This document shows positions 54,489 through 62,191 of a stretch of 64,000 nt of DNA, in pieces. The notes beneath the pieces were generated by a model. That model had not been told where the DNA came from. It was given only the letters and a program-made list of their open reading frames with translations, and searched no databases. Made by a program: the position numbers and the translations under genes. This stretch comes from Rubellimicrobium sp. (lineage in GTDB: Bacteria; Pseudomonadota; Alphaproteobacteria; Rhodobacterales; Rhodobacteraceae): NCBI GenBank assembly GCA_019454835.1, contig JACFNP010000005.1, forward strand, positions 1 to 64,000. The letters are read 5' to 3'. Position 1 is the first letter of the stretch. Every line of letters starts with the position of its first letter.

Positions 54489-54629
54489 GGTCGTACCCTC
54501 CGGTCGGGCGGCCCTGCCGCCCTGATGCGATCTGTTCCGGGGGTCCGACCCGCCAGAACGGTGATGCGTCACCGCTGGCGGATACCCGCCCTCCGCCACG
54601 CCCCGCGCGCGGCAGAAAGGGTGATCGCT

Positions 54630-54800
54630 CCGGCAGGTCTCCTGGCTTCGCGGGTCGGGGCCTGGACGGGCCTTCCCAGGGGTGATCCCCAGTGGCGTGT
54701 TCCGTCCATGCTCGCCGCTTACAGTTGCGGGGGCAGCCGCGGATTTGCACCGCGTTCCCTCTTTCCTCCGCCACCCCGAGGGGGGACGGAACCGAAGGCC
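54630..54800 (-). promoter_or_regulatory. Cobalamin riboswitch of btuB
   Basis: On the minus strand the conserved parts come in order: GGTTCC, GAGGAAAGAGGGAA, CGGTGCAAATCCG, the B12 core GGCTGCCCCCGCAACTGTAA, GCCACTGGG, and GAAGCCAGGAGACCTGCC. When the vitamin binds, btuB expression is turned down. The expression platform between 54489 and 54629 has a GGCGGC/GCCGCC stem just before the ribosome site, suggesting control of translation. Confidence 0.95.
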
Positions 54801-54805
54801 CGCCT

Positions 54806-54833
54806 ACGCTAGCGGTCCGGGTGGCGCTGTCAA
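54806..54833 (-). promoter_or_regulatory. Promoter of the btuB riboswitch transcript
   Basis: Minus-strand TTGACA (plus 54828-54833), 16-bp spacer, TAGCGT (plus 54806-54811), placed so that transcription starts at the riboswitch edge. Confidence 0.6.
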
Positions 54834-54877
54834 TGGTGCGGTTGCGCGTTAAGGGGGAATCGGGCGCGCGGCCTGAT

Positions 54878-54967
54878 CCGTCATTGCGAGGAGCCGCAGG
54901 CGACGCGGCAACCCCGATGTTATGCGAGAGCGGTCGGGGTTGCTTCGGTTGCGCCTCGCAATGACGG
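54878..54967. repeat. Dispersed palindromic repeat, copy 5
   Basis: CCGTCATTGCGAGGAGC on the left, CGCCTCGCAATGACGG on the right, centre GATGTTATGCGAGAGC. The following CCGACCCGTGCAGGGCAGTTTGC resembles the spacer beside copies 3 and 4. Confidence 0.85.
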
Positions 54968-55038
54968 GGTTTGCGGGGGGGCGGTGCTGCGCCGACCCGT
55001 GCAGGGCAGTTTGCTCGATTGCCCCGTTGTGCTGCCCG

Positions 55039-56013
55039 TCACTCGACGAAATGACACCGCACCGCGCGCCCGCAGGCGAGGTTGCGCAGCTCCGGTGCCT
55101 CGGTCCGGCAGCGGGGCTGTTCCATGAAGCAGCGACCGGCCAGACGGCAGCGCGACGGGGGCGGGTCGACCGGGCCTTGCGGTTCGCCCTCCAGCGTGAC
55201 CGGGGGGGCGCCGTCGCCGGGCAGTCGCGGCACCGCCGAGAGCAGCGCGCGCGTGTAGGGATGCTTCGGGTTCTCCCAGATGTCGGCGGCGGGGCCGGTC
55301 TCGACGATCTGGCCCAGGTACATGACCGCGATGCGCTGGCAGAGCAGCCGCACCACGTTCAGGTCGTGGCTGACGAACAGCAGCGCGACGCCCTGTTCGC
55401 GCCGCAGCCGGTCGAGCAGCCGCAGCACGCTCGCCTGCACCGACACATCCAGCGCCGACGCGGGTTCGTCGAGCACCAGCAGCCGCGGCCCGACCACCAG
55501 CGCGCGGGCGATGCCGACCCGTGCCCGCTGGCCCTCGGACAACTGGTGCGGCAGGCGGGCAAGCAGGTCGGCGGCCAGGCCGGCGGCCCCGGCGGCATCC
55601 TCGACGCGCCCGCGCAGGGCTGTGCGCGGCATCGGCCCGGACAGCAGCCGCGCCGGTTCGGCGATCAGCTCGAAGGCGGTCATCAGCGGATCGAGGCTTT
55701 CGGCCGGGTCCTGAAACACCATCTGGATCGCGCGGCGCTGCGCCGTGCGCGCGAACCGGGCCGCGCTGTCGCGGGTGATGTCGCGGCCGTCAAGGAACAC
55801 CTGCCCCCAGGTCGGATCAAGCAGCCGCGCCAGCAGCCGCGCCAGCGTGGACTTGCCGCAGCCGGATTCGCCGACCAGCCCCAGCGCCTCGCCCGGTGCG
55901 ATGGCCAGATCGACGCCGTCCACCGCATGAAGCACCGGCCTCGGGCCGAACAGGCCGTCGCGGGCAAGGCGGAAATGCCGGGTCAGGTTGCGGGCCTCGA
56001 GCAGCGCGGTCAT
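55039..56013 (-). CDS. Dpp/Opp-type ABC ATPase (DppF/OppF)
   Basis: 324 residues from the ATG at 56013, overlapping the DppD-like gene. Walker [10 protein letters not shown], signature [15 protein letters not shown], Walker [13 protein letters not shown]. The C-terminal extension carries the OppF cysteine pattern ([14 protein letters not shown] ... [11 protein letters not shown]), seen as a [4Fe-4S] site in mycobacterial Opp/Dpp. It is the last gene of a minus-strand operon for a peptide- or metal-type substrate. Confidence 0.9.
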   Translation of the reverse strand: MTALLEARNLTRHFRLARDGLFGPRPVLHAVDGVDLAIAPGEALGLVGESGCGKSTLARLLARLLDPTWGQVFLDGRDITRDSAARFARTAQRRAIQMVFQDPAESLDPLMTAFELIAEPARLLSGPMPRTALRGRVEDAAGAAGLAADLLARLPHQLSEGQRARVGIARALVVGPRLLVLDEPASALDVSVQASVLRLLDRLRREQGVALLFVSHDLNVVRLLCQRIAVMYLGQIVETGPAADIWENPKHPYTRALLSAVPRLPGDGAPPVTLEGEPQGPVDPPPSRCRLAGRCFMEQPRCRTEAPELRNLACGRAVRCHFVE

Positions 56014-56978
56014 GGCGGGTTCCGGCAGGCGAGCAGGTGGCGGGGGGCGGCCTCGTGCAGCCCGAGCGGCCCTGGCGCGTCGCAGCGCGCGATCCGGCGC
56101 GGGCAGCGTTCGGCAAAGCGGCAGGGCGGCAGATCGGCGCGCCGCAGGTCGGGCAGGCGGCCGGGGATCGGCTGCAACTCGTTGATGCTCCCGGCCAGCG
56201 CGGGGGCCGATGCCAGAAGCGCCCGCGTGTAGGGGTGGCGCGGCGCGGCGAGGATGGTGGGGGCGGGGGCGGTCTCGACCACATGGCCCGCGTGCATGAT
56301 CGCCAGCCGGTCGCAGGTCGCGGCCGCCAGCGCGAGGTCGTGGGTAATCAGCGCCACCGCCGTGCCGTTCTCGCGCGCAAGCGCGCGGATCAGCGCGATG
56401 ATGGCCGCCTGTGTCGTCACATCGAGGCCGGTCGTGGGTTCGTCGGCGATCAGCAGCCCCGGACGGCAGGCCAGCGCCATGGCGATGCTGATGCGCTGGC
56501 ACTGGCCGCCCGACAGCTCGAACGGCCAGGCGCGGGCACGCCGCGCCGGGTCGGGGATGCCCACCCGGCGCAGGGCGTCCTCGACGCGCCCGCGCAGCGC
56601 GTGCGCGGGCGGGCGGTCGTGGCGGGCGATGACATCGCCGATCTGGTCGCCGACCCGGCGGATCGGGTTCAGTGCCGCGCGCGGGTTCTGGAAGATGATC
56701 GCCGCCTCGCGGCCCCGCCAGCCGTCGCGGCGGCGCGGGTCCATGGCCAGCAGGCTTTCCCCCCGGAACAGGATGTCGCCGCCGGTGATCCGCGCCGCCG
56801 GATCGAGGATGCCCATGACGGCAAACGCCATCACCGACTTGCCCGAGCCGGATTCGCCGATGATGCCGGTGATCTCGCCCGGCGCGATGTCGAGCGAGAC
56901 GTTTTCAAGCACGTGCACGGGGCCGTCCCCGGTCTCGAAATCGACGCCGAGGCCGCGAACCGACAGGAGCGCGTTCAT
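56010..56978 (-). CDS. Dpp/Opp-type ABC ATPase (DppD/OppD)
   Basis: 322 residues. Walker A GESGSGKSV, signature LSGGQCQRISIAMAL, Walker B LLIADEPTTGLD. C-terminal cysteines (PCRFAERCPRRIARC ... LLACRNPP) match the family extension. Overlaps both neighbours by 4 bases. It forms the heterodimeric motor with the DppF-like protein. Confidence 0.9.
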   Translation of the reverse strand: MNALLSVRGLGVDFETGDGPVHVLENVSLDIAPGEITGIIGESGSGKSVMAFAVMGILDPAARITGGDILFRGESLLAMDPRRRDGWRGREAAIIFQNPRAALNPIRRVGDQIGDVIARHDRPPAHALRGRVEDALRRVGIPDPARRARAWPFELSGGQCQRISIAMALACRPGLLIADEPTTGLDVTTQAAIIALIRALARENGTAVALITHDLALAAATCDRLAIMHAGHVVETAPAPTILAAPRHPYTRALLASAPALAGSINELQPIPGRLPDLRRADLPPCRFAERCPRRIARCDAPGPLGLHEAAPRHLLACRNPP

Positions 56979-57811
56979 GTCCGCAGCCTCGGGTCGAGCA
57001 GGTCGCGCAGCGCGTCGCCCAGCAGGTTGAAGGCCAGCACGGCCAGCATCAGCGCAAGGCCCGGAAAGGTGGCGATCCACCACTGGCCCGAGGCGATGAA
57101 CCGCACGCCCTCGGCCACCATGATGCCCCATTCGGCGGCGGGCGGGCGCACGCCGAGGCCCAGAAACGACAGCCCCGCCGCGTTCAGCACCGCCCAGCCG
57201 AGGTTCACCGACCCCTGGATCACCAGCGGCGCGGCGATGTTCGGGACCAGATGGCGCATGAGGATGCGCCCGTCGCCCGCGCCGCCGACCCGCGCGGCCT
57301 CGACATAGCCCAGATCGCGGCGGAGCCGCACCTCGGCGCGGGCGAGGCGGATGTAGAAGGGCAGGTTCACGATGGCGGTGGCATAGACGACATTGGCGAC
57401 GCTGTTGCCCAGCGCCGCCACCAGCGCCATCGCCAGCACGAAAAGCGGGAAGGCCATCATCACGTCGACCAGCCGCGACACCACCACATCCGCCCATCCG
57501 CCGCGATAGCCGATGAACGCCCCCATGATCGACCCCGCCACCATCGACAGCCCGACCGCGCCCGCCGCGATCAGCAGGTCCAGCCGTGCGGCCACCACCA
57601 CGCGCGCAAGGATGTCGCGGCCGATCTGGTCGGTGCCGAACCAGTGCCGCGCCGACGGCGGCTGCAACATGGCCGCCGCGTCGGTGGCCAGCGGGTCGTG
57701 CGCGACCAGCAGCGGCCCGAAGGCGGCCGTCAGGCAGAGCAGCCCGAACAGCGCGAAACCTGCAAGATCAAGCGGGTTGCCCCGCGCGAGGTGCCGCGCG
57801 ATCCGGGTCAA
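56975..57811 (-). CDS. Dpp/Opp-type ABC permease (DppC)
   Basis: 278 residues. The start appears to be a TTG whose last bases overlap the dppB stop (TTGA), since no ATG or GTG precedes the first domain. DppC features: HWFGTDQIGRDILARVV, GYRGGWADVVVSRLVDVMMAFP, and the EAA loop YVEAARVGGAGDGRIL followed by HLVPNIAAPLV. It is the second membrane half of the transporter. Confidence 0.88.
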   Translation of the reverse strand: MTRIARHLARGNPLDLAGFALFGLLCLTAAFGPLLVAHDPLATDAAAMLQPPSARHWFGTDQIGRDILARVVVAARLDLLIAAGAVGLSMVAGSIMGAFIGYRGGWADVVVSRLVDVMMAFPLFVLAMALVAALGNSVANVVYATAIVNLPFYIRLARAEVRLRRDLGYVEAARVGGAGDGRILMRHLVPNIAAPLVIQGSVNLGWAVLNAAGLSFLGLGVRPPAAEWGIMVAEGVRFIASGQWWIATFPGLALMLAVLAFNLLGDALRDLLDPRLRT

Positions 57812-58815
57812 CGCGCCGCCCTCGGGTCGATGAGGGCGGTGACGAGATCGGTGGCGAGGTTCACGGTGATGAACACCGCCGCCATGACCAGCATGAACGC
57901 CTGCAACGGCGCGTAGTCGAGGTTGATGAGGCTGTCGATGGCGAAGGCGCCGATGCCGGGCCATGAAAACACCCGCTCGATCAGGACATTGGCGCCGAGC
58001 ATGTAGGAAAAGGTCATCCCCATCGTGGTGGCGACCGGCACCATGGCGTTGCGCAGGGCATAGGTGACGATGATCGTCCTCCGCGACAGGCCCGCCGCGC
58101 GCGCCGTGCGGATGAAGTCGGCGCCCAGCGTGGCGATCATCGCGGCGCGGGTCATCCGGGTCAGCGGCGCCAGCGCGAACAGCGCCATCGCCGCCGCAGG
58201 CAGCGCCAGTTGGCGCAGCGCGGCGGCGAATGTCGCGCGCTCGCCCGCAAGCAGTGCATCGAGGGTCAGGAAGCCGGTGACCCGCTCGGGTTCGACCATG
58301 AACGGGGCGAGCCTGCCTGCGGGTTCGGGTGCTATTCCGGCAAAGACGTAGAAGGCGAAGATCAGCAGCAGCCCGGTCACGAAGCTGGGCAGCGACGCGC
58401 CCAGCGTCGCGATCAGCCGCGCCGCGTGATCGACCGGCGATCCGGGCCGCAGCGCCGCCGCGACCCCCAGTGGCAGCGCGATGGCTACCGCAAGGGCGAA
58501 GGCCGCCACTGTCAGTTCCGCCGAGGCGGGCAGCCTGCGCGCGAATTCCGCCGCGACGCTCTGCCCCGTGGCGACCGAGCGGCCGAGGTCGCCGTGCATC
58601 AGGTTGCCCAGATAGACGAGGAACTGGTCGCGCAGCGGCAGGTCGAGCCCGAGATGTTCGCGCACCGCCGCGATGTCGGCGGCGCTCATCGACGGGTTCG
58701 AGGCGAAGAACACCGCCGGATCGCCGGGCAGCACGCGGGTCAGCAGGAACGTCACCACCACGACGCCGAACAGCGTCGGGATGGCCGTCAGAAGCCGCCG
58801 CAGCACCATGCTCAT
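57808..58815 (-). CDS. Dpp/Opp-type ABC permease (DppB)
   Basis: 335 residues. N-terminal RRLLTAIPTLFGVVVVTFLL and LPGDPA, then the EAA loop DFIRTARAAGLSRRTIIVTYALRNAM, all of the DppB type. Its ATG overlaps the stop of a 21-codon upstream ORF (ATGA). No binding-protein gene lies upstream or anywhere in the operon, which is unusual because such operons nearly always begin with one. Confidence 0.9.
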   Translation of the reverse strand: MSMVLRRLLTAIPTLFGVVVVTFLLTRVLPGDPAVFFASNPSMSAADIAAVREHLGLDLPLRDQFLVYLGNLMHGDLGRSVATGQSVAAEFARRLPASAELTVAAFALAVAIALPLGVAAALRPGSPVDHAARLIATLGASLPSFVTGLLLIFAFYVFAGIAPEPAGRLAPFMVEPERVTGFLTLDALLAGERATFAAALRQLALPAAAMALFALAPLTRMTRAAMIATLGADFIRTARAAGLSRRTIIVTYALRNAMVPVATTMGMTFSYMLGANVLIERVFSWPGIGAFAIDSLINLDYAPLQAFMLVMAAVFITVNLATDLVTALIDPRAAR

Positions 58816-58877
58816 GCCGCGCCGGGGCGGCGCCGCGACCGCGCATCGCGGCAGGGCATGGCCGGGGGCGACAGCAT
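58812..58877 (-). CDS. 21-codon leader ORF coupled to dppB
   Basis: The ATG at 58877 is preceded by a perfect AGGAGG five bases away, the best ribosome site of this operon. The short frame (MLSPPAMPCRDARSRRR and four more residues) stops in an ATGA overlap with dppB. The peptide resembles nothing I know. It may be a leader that feeds ribosomes into dppB, or the remainder left when an upstream gene was lost. The weak part is that GC-rich DNA gives open frames by chance; the ribosome site and overlap are what support it. Confidence 0.45.
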   Translation of the reverse strand: MLSPPAMPCRDARSRRRPGAA

Positions 58878-59002
58878 CGCATCCTCCTCTCGCGCGCCCG
58901 TGCGGGGGCGGCGGGTTCTCTCATACCGTGGCCGGGCAGGCGGGCAAAGCCCGCGTCGCCGAGGGGCAGGGGCGGAGTCGCGGGAGGTGACGGGGGGGAC
59001 GG

Positions 59003-59093
59003 CGTCATTGCGAGGCGCAAGCCGAAGCAACCCCGACCTCTCGCCCGATGCCGTCGAGGTTGCCGCGTCGGCTGCGCCTCCTCGCAATGACGG
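59003..59093. repeat. Dispersed palindromic repeat, copy 6
   Basis: First of three copies placed about 99 bp apart. CGTCATTGCGAGGCGCAAGC on the left and CCTCCTCGCAATGACGG on the right. The 58878-59388 gap (511 bp) consists mainly of these three copies plus the tetR promoter. I see no gene in it. Confidence 0.85.
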
Positions 59094-59101
59094 TGGTTTG
59101 T

Positions 59102-59193
59102 CGTCATTGCGAACGAAGTGAAGCAATCCATGCCGGGCGCAACCCCCGGCCCCGTGGATTGCCACGTCGGCTTGCGCCTCCTCGCAATGACGG
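59102..59193. repeat. Dispersed palindromic repeat, copy 7 (diverged form)
   Basis: Same ends, but the arms read AAGCAATCCATG and CGTGGATTGC instead of GCAACCCCGA/GGGGTTGC. This variant is also the source type of the half copy at 35749. Confidence 0.8.
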
Positions 59194-59201
59194 GGAGTGA
59201 T

Positions 59202-59290
59202 CGTCATTGCGAGGCGCAAGCCGAAGCAACCCCGACCGCTCTCGCAATGCCGTCGGGGTTGCTTCGTCGCCTTCGGCTCCTCGCAATGAC
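59202..59290. repeat. Dispersed palindromic repeat, copy 8
   Basis: GAAGCAACCCCGACC and GTCGGGGTTGCTTC arms, ending CTCCTCGCAATGACG, 35 bp before the tetR promoter. Confidence 0.85.
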
Positions 59291-59324
59291 GAGGTGTTCG
59301 CCCGCCCGCCGCGCGCGATACATA

Positions 59325-59353
59325 TTGACGCCTCTGTCATTATGACATACCAG
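59325..59353 (+). promoter_or_regulatory. tetR-RND promoter with operator TGTCATTATGACA in the spacer
   Basis: TTGACG (59325-59330), 17 bp, TACCAG (59348-59353). The 13-bp perfect palindrome TGTCAT-T-ATGACA fills 59335-59347, between the two boxes. This is the classic place for a TetR-type self-regulating site. Confidence 0.65.
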
Positions 59354-59388
59354 TCACCAGAGCCCCACACCCCGACCGGACCCGGCCC

Positions 59389-60093
59389 ATGCCTTCCCCA
59401 GACGATCATCGCAGCCGCACGGCGGCGCGCAGGCGCGGGCAGACGCGGGGGCGGTTGATCGAGGCGGCGGTCGTCGTCTTTGCCCGCGACGGCGCCGATT
59501 CCGCGCTGATCGAGCGGGTCGTGCAGCATGCCGGGCTGGCGCGAGGCAGTTTCTACAATCATTTCCGCTCGACGCAGGAACTGCTGGCGGCGGCGCGGCA
59601 GGTGTTGCTTGCCGATGTGGTGGCGCTGATCCTTGATCGCACCGCGCATCTTGCCGACCCGGCGGAACGCGCGGCGGCGGGGCTGGGGCTGTTCCTGCAT
59701 CTTCTGTCCGACTACCCGGTGCTGGCGCGGTTCACGCGCAACCTCGGTCTCGATGCCGATGGCCCGGCGCAGGTGGTCGAGGCGCTCCTGACCCCGGCGC
59801 TGGCGCAGGGCGTGGCGAGCGGACGGTTCGCCGATGCGCCGCCCCGCGTGCTGGCCGGGCTGCTGTCGGGGGCGGTGCTTGCGCATGTGCTGTGCACCAC
59901 CGGCGACGCGGCGGCGGCGGGCGCCCGGCCCCATCTTGTCGCGGCGCTCCTGCGCGCCTTCGGCATCGCGGCGCCCGAGGCGGCGGCGCTGGCCGCGCGC
60001 GATCACGGCGCGCTCGTCGCCCCCGAGGGCAGCCTTCTGGCGCGCACCCGCACCACCGACTCCACCGACACGGCAGAGGACACCGCCCCATGA
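59389..60093 (+). CDS. TetR-family regulator of the RND pump
   Basis: 234 residues. N-terminal helix-turn-helix (GRLIEAAVVVFARDGADSALIERVVQHAGLARGSFYNHFRSTQELL) is clear. The C-terminal helical domain would bind the inducer. It is the first gene of a four-gene chain with ATGA overlaps throughout, and it likely represses its own operon through the palindrome in the promoter. Confidence 0.9.
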   Translation: MPSPDDHRSRTAARRRGQTRGRLIEAAVVVFARDGADSALIERVVQHAGLARGSFYNHFRSTQELLAAARQVLLADVVALILDRTAHLADPAERAAAGLGLFLHLLSDYPVLARFTRNLGLDADGPAQVVEALLTPALAQGVASGRFADAPPRVLAGLLSGAVLAHVLCTTGDAAAAGARPHLVAALLRAFGIAAPEAAALAARDHGALVAPEGSLLARTRTTDSTDTAEDTAP

Positions 60094-61151
60094 CCCTGCA
60101 TCCCAAGGCGGCGGCGCTGGTCGCGCTGCTTCTCGCGGCCACCCCGGCGCCCGCCGACGTGCCGCTGGCCGTGCGCGTGGTGCGCGCCGAACCGGCGCCG
60201 GTGGCCGAGGGCTACGAACTGACCGGCACCGTCGAGGCGCGCAGCCCGGTGCCGCTTGCCTTCCGGGGCGGCGGGCGGGTGACCGAGGTTCTGGTGCAGG
60301 TCGGCGATTCCGTCCCGGCGGGCGCCGTGGTGGCGCGCGTCGACGATACCCAGGCGCGGGCCGCCGTCGATGCGGGCGAGGCGCAGCTTGCGGCGACCGA
60401 GGCCGGGCTGACGCAGGCGCGGCTGGCCCACGAACGGGCCGCCGACCTGCTGGCGCGCGGCGCGGGGACGCGGGCCGATCTCGACCGCGCCGAAGAGGCG
60501 CTGCTGGCTGCCGCCTCGGCCCATGACCAGGCCGCCGCACAGGTCGAGAAGGCGCATCAGGCCGAGGCCGACACCGAGATCACCGCCCCCGTGGCGGGCA
60601 TCATCACCGAGCGCAGCGCCGAGCCGGGCCAGATCGCCGGTCCCGCCCAGCCGGTGCTGACCCTCGCCCCGGACGGCGAACGCGAGGTGGTCTTTCACGG
60701 CCCCGGCGTGGCGCAGGTCGATGGCCTGCTGGGCCGGGTGATCCGCGTCAGCCTGCTCGATGCGCCCGAGGTCTTCATGGCGGCGACGATCTCGGAAATC
60801 TCGCCGCTGGCCGATGCGCGCACCGGCACGGTTCTCGTCCGCGCGCGTCTGGGTGCCGACGGCGCCGGGGCGGCGCTGGGCGAGCCGGTCGTGGCCTCGG
60901 TGACGCTGGATGAAACCGTCACCGTCAGCCTGCCCGCTGCCGCGCTGGCGACCGTGGACGGCCGGCCCGCCGTCTGGGTCGTGGACCCCGACAGCCATGC
61001 GGTCGCGCTGCGGATGATCGAGGTCGGCGCCTACACGAGCGACATGATCGAGGTGGCCTCGGGCCTGCCCGACGGCGCGCTGGTCGTCACCGACGGCGCG
61101 CATCTGCTGTATCCCGGTCGCATCGTCCGGCCCGTGGACGGGGAGGAATGA
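60090..61151 (+). CDS. RND efflux periplasmic adaptor subunit (first)
   Basis: 353 residues: signal peptide to APADV, lipoyl-like half (GGGRVTEVLVQVGDSVPAGAVVARVDDTQAR), a coiled-coil hairpin rich in Ala/Glu (about residues 100-165), and the second half ITAPVAGIITERSAEPGQIAG. It bridges the inner-membrane pump and an outer-membrane channel. It overlaps tetR and the second adaptor gene by 4 bases each. Confidence 0.9.
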   Translation: MTLHPKAAALVALLLAATPAPADVPLAVRVVRAEPAPVAEGYELTGTVEARSPVPLAFRGGGRVTEVLVQVGDSVPAGAVVARVDDTQARAAVDAGEAQLAATEAGLTQARLAHERAADLLARGAGTRADLDRAEEALLAAASAHDQAAAQVEKAHQAEADTEITAPVAGIITERSAEPGQIAGPAQPVLTLAPDGEREVVFHGPGVAQVDGLLGRVIRVSLLDAPEVFMAATISEISPLADARTGTVLVRARLGADGAGAALGEPVVASVTLDETVTVSLPAAALATVDGRPAVWVVDPDSHAVALRMIEVGAYTSDMIEVASGLPDGALVVTDGAHLLYPGRIVRPVDGEE

Positions 61152-62191
61152 CCATGCCCGGACGCCTGCTTGCCGCCGCCTGCCTTGTCCTGCTGCCCGC
61201 CGTCGCGCTGGCCGATACGCCGCGCCCGGTCGTCACCGAGATCGTCACCAGCGAAAGCCAGCGGCTGCGCGACTTTCCCGGCGTGATCGGCGCCGAAGTC
61301 GAGACCGCCATCGGCTTTGCCCTTGCCGGACGCATCGAGACCCGCCCCGTCGATCCCGGCGACACGGTCGCGGCGGGCGACGTGCTGGCGACGCTGGACC
61401 GGGTGACGCTGATGCAGGATGTCGCTGCCGCCGAGGCCGCCGTCCGCGCGGCGCAGGCGCGGGCCGGTCTTGCGGCGCAGACGCTGAGCCGGGTCGAGGA
61501 ACTCGCCCGCCGCAACGTCGCCCCCGCCGCGCAGGTCGAGGCGGCCACCGCCAACCGCGATTCCACCGCCGCCGCCCTTGTCGCCGCGAATGCCGATCTG
61601 GACCGCGCCCGCGACGCCGCCGGAAACGGCATCCTCACCGCGCCCGCCGACGGCGTGGTGCTGGCCGTCAGCGCCGAGCCGGGCAGCATCGTCAGCGCCG
61701 GGGCCAGCGTCGTGACGCTGGCCACCGATGCCGGGCGCGAGGCGGTGATCGACGTGCCCTCGGACATGCTGGCGATCATCGGCACCGACGCCCGCTTCAC
61801 CATCCGCCGCCGGGGCGAGGATGCGGGCGCGGGCACCCCCGGCACGCTGCGGCTGATCGAGCCGGTGATCGGTCGCGCCACCCGCAGCCACCGGCTGCAT
61901 ATCTCGCTGGCCGACCCGGACGGGCTGCGGCTGGGGTCGCTGGTGACGGTCAGCCTTGATGTGCCCGAAGACCCGGTGCTCACGCTGCCCGTCGCCGCGA
62001 TCCTGCCCGATGATGCCGTCTGGCGGGTCGGGGACGGGCGCAGGCTGGAACGGGTGGCCGTGACCACCGGCGCCGTGATCGGCGAGCGTGTCGTCATCAC
62101 CAGCGGCATCGAGGCCGGAGACGAAATCCTGCTGCGCGGCATCCACAGCGTCGGCGAGGGGCAACAGGTGGGCGAAAGGGTCACGCCATGA
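61148..62191 (+). CDS. RND efflux periplasmic adaptor subunit (second)
   Basis: 347 residues with the same architecture: signal peptide ending VALAD, AGRIETRPVDPGDTVAAGDVLATLD, a coiled-coil of about 80 residues, then LTAPADGVVLAVSAEPGSIVSAG. It is clearly different in sequence from the first adaptor. Two adaptors with one pump suggests a hetero-oligomeric adaptor ring, as in MdtABC-like or TriABC-like systems. A starting ATG at 61148 overlaps the previous stop. Confidence 0.9.
   Translation: MTMPGRLLAAACLVLLPAVALADTPRPVVTEIVTSESQRLRDFPGVIGAEVETAIGFALAGRIETRPVDPGDTVAAGDVLATLDRVTLMQDVAAAEAAVRAAQARAGLAAQTLSRVEELARRNVAPAAQVEAATANRDSTAAALVAANADLDRARDAAGNGILTAPADGVVLAVSAEPGSIVSAGASVVTLATDAGREAVIDVPSDMLAIIGTDARFTIRRRGEDAGAGTPGTLRLIEPVIGRATRSHRLHISLADPDGLRLGSLVTVSLDVPEDPVLTLPVAAILPDDAVWRVGDGRRLERVAVTTGAVIGERVVITSGIEAGDEILLRGIHSVGEGQQVGERVTP

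Noticed and set aside
54489-54599. Longer N-terminus for BtuB
   Set aside because: The in-frame extension lies in the riboswitch expression platform. The ATG at 54488 has GGAGGG and starts the signal peptide.
59003-59290. Small RNA genes or attenuators at the triple repeat
   Set aside because: The stems are explained by the dispersed repeat family, and no separate promoter or terminator is visible within each copy.
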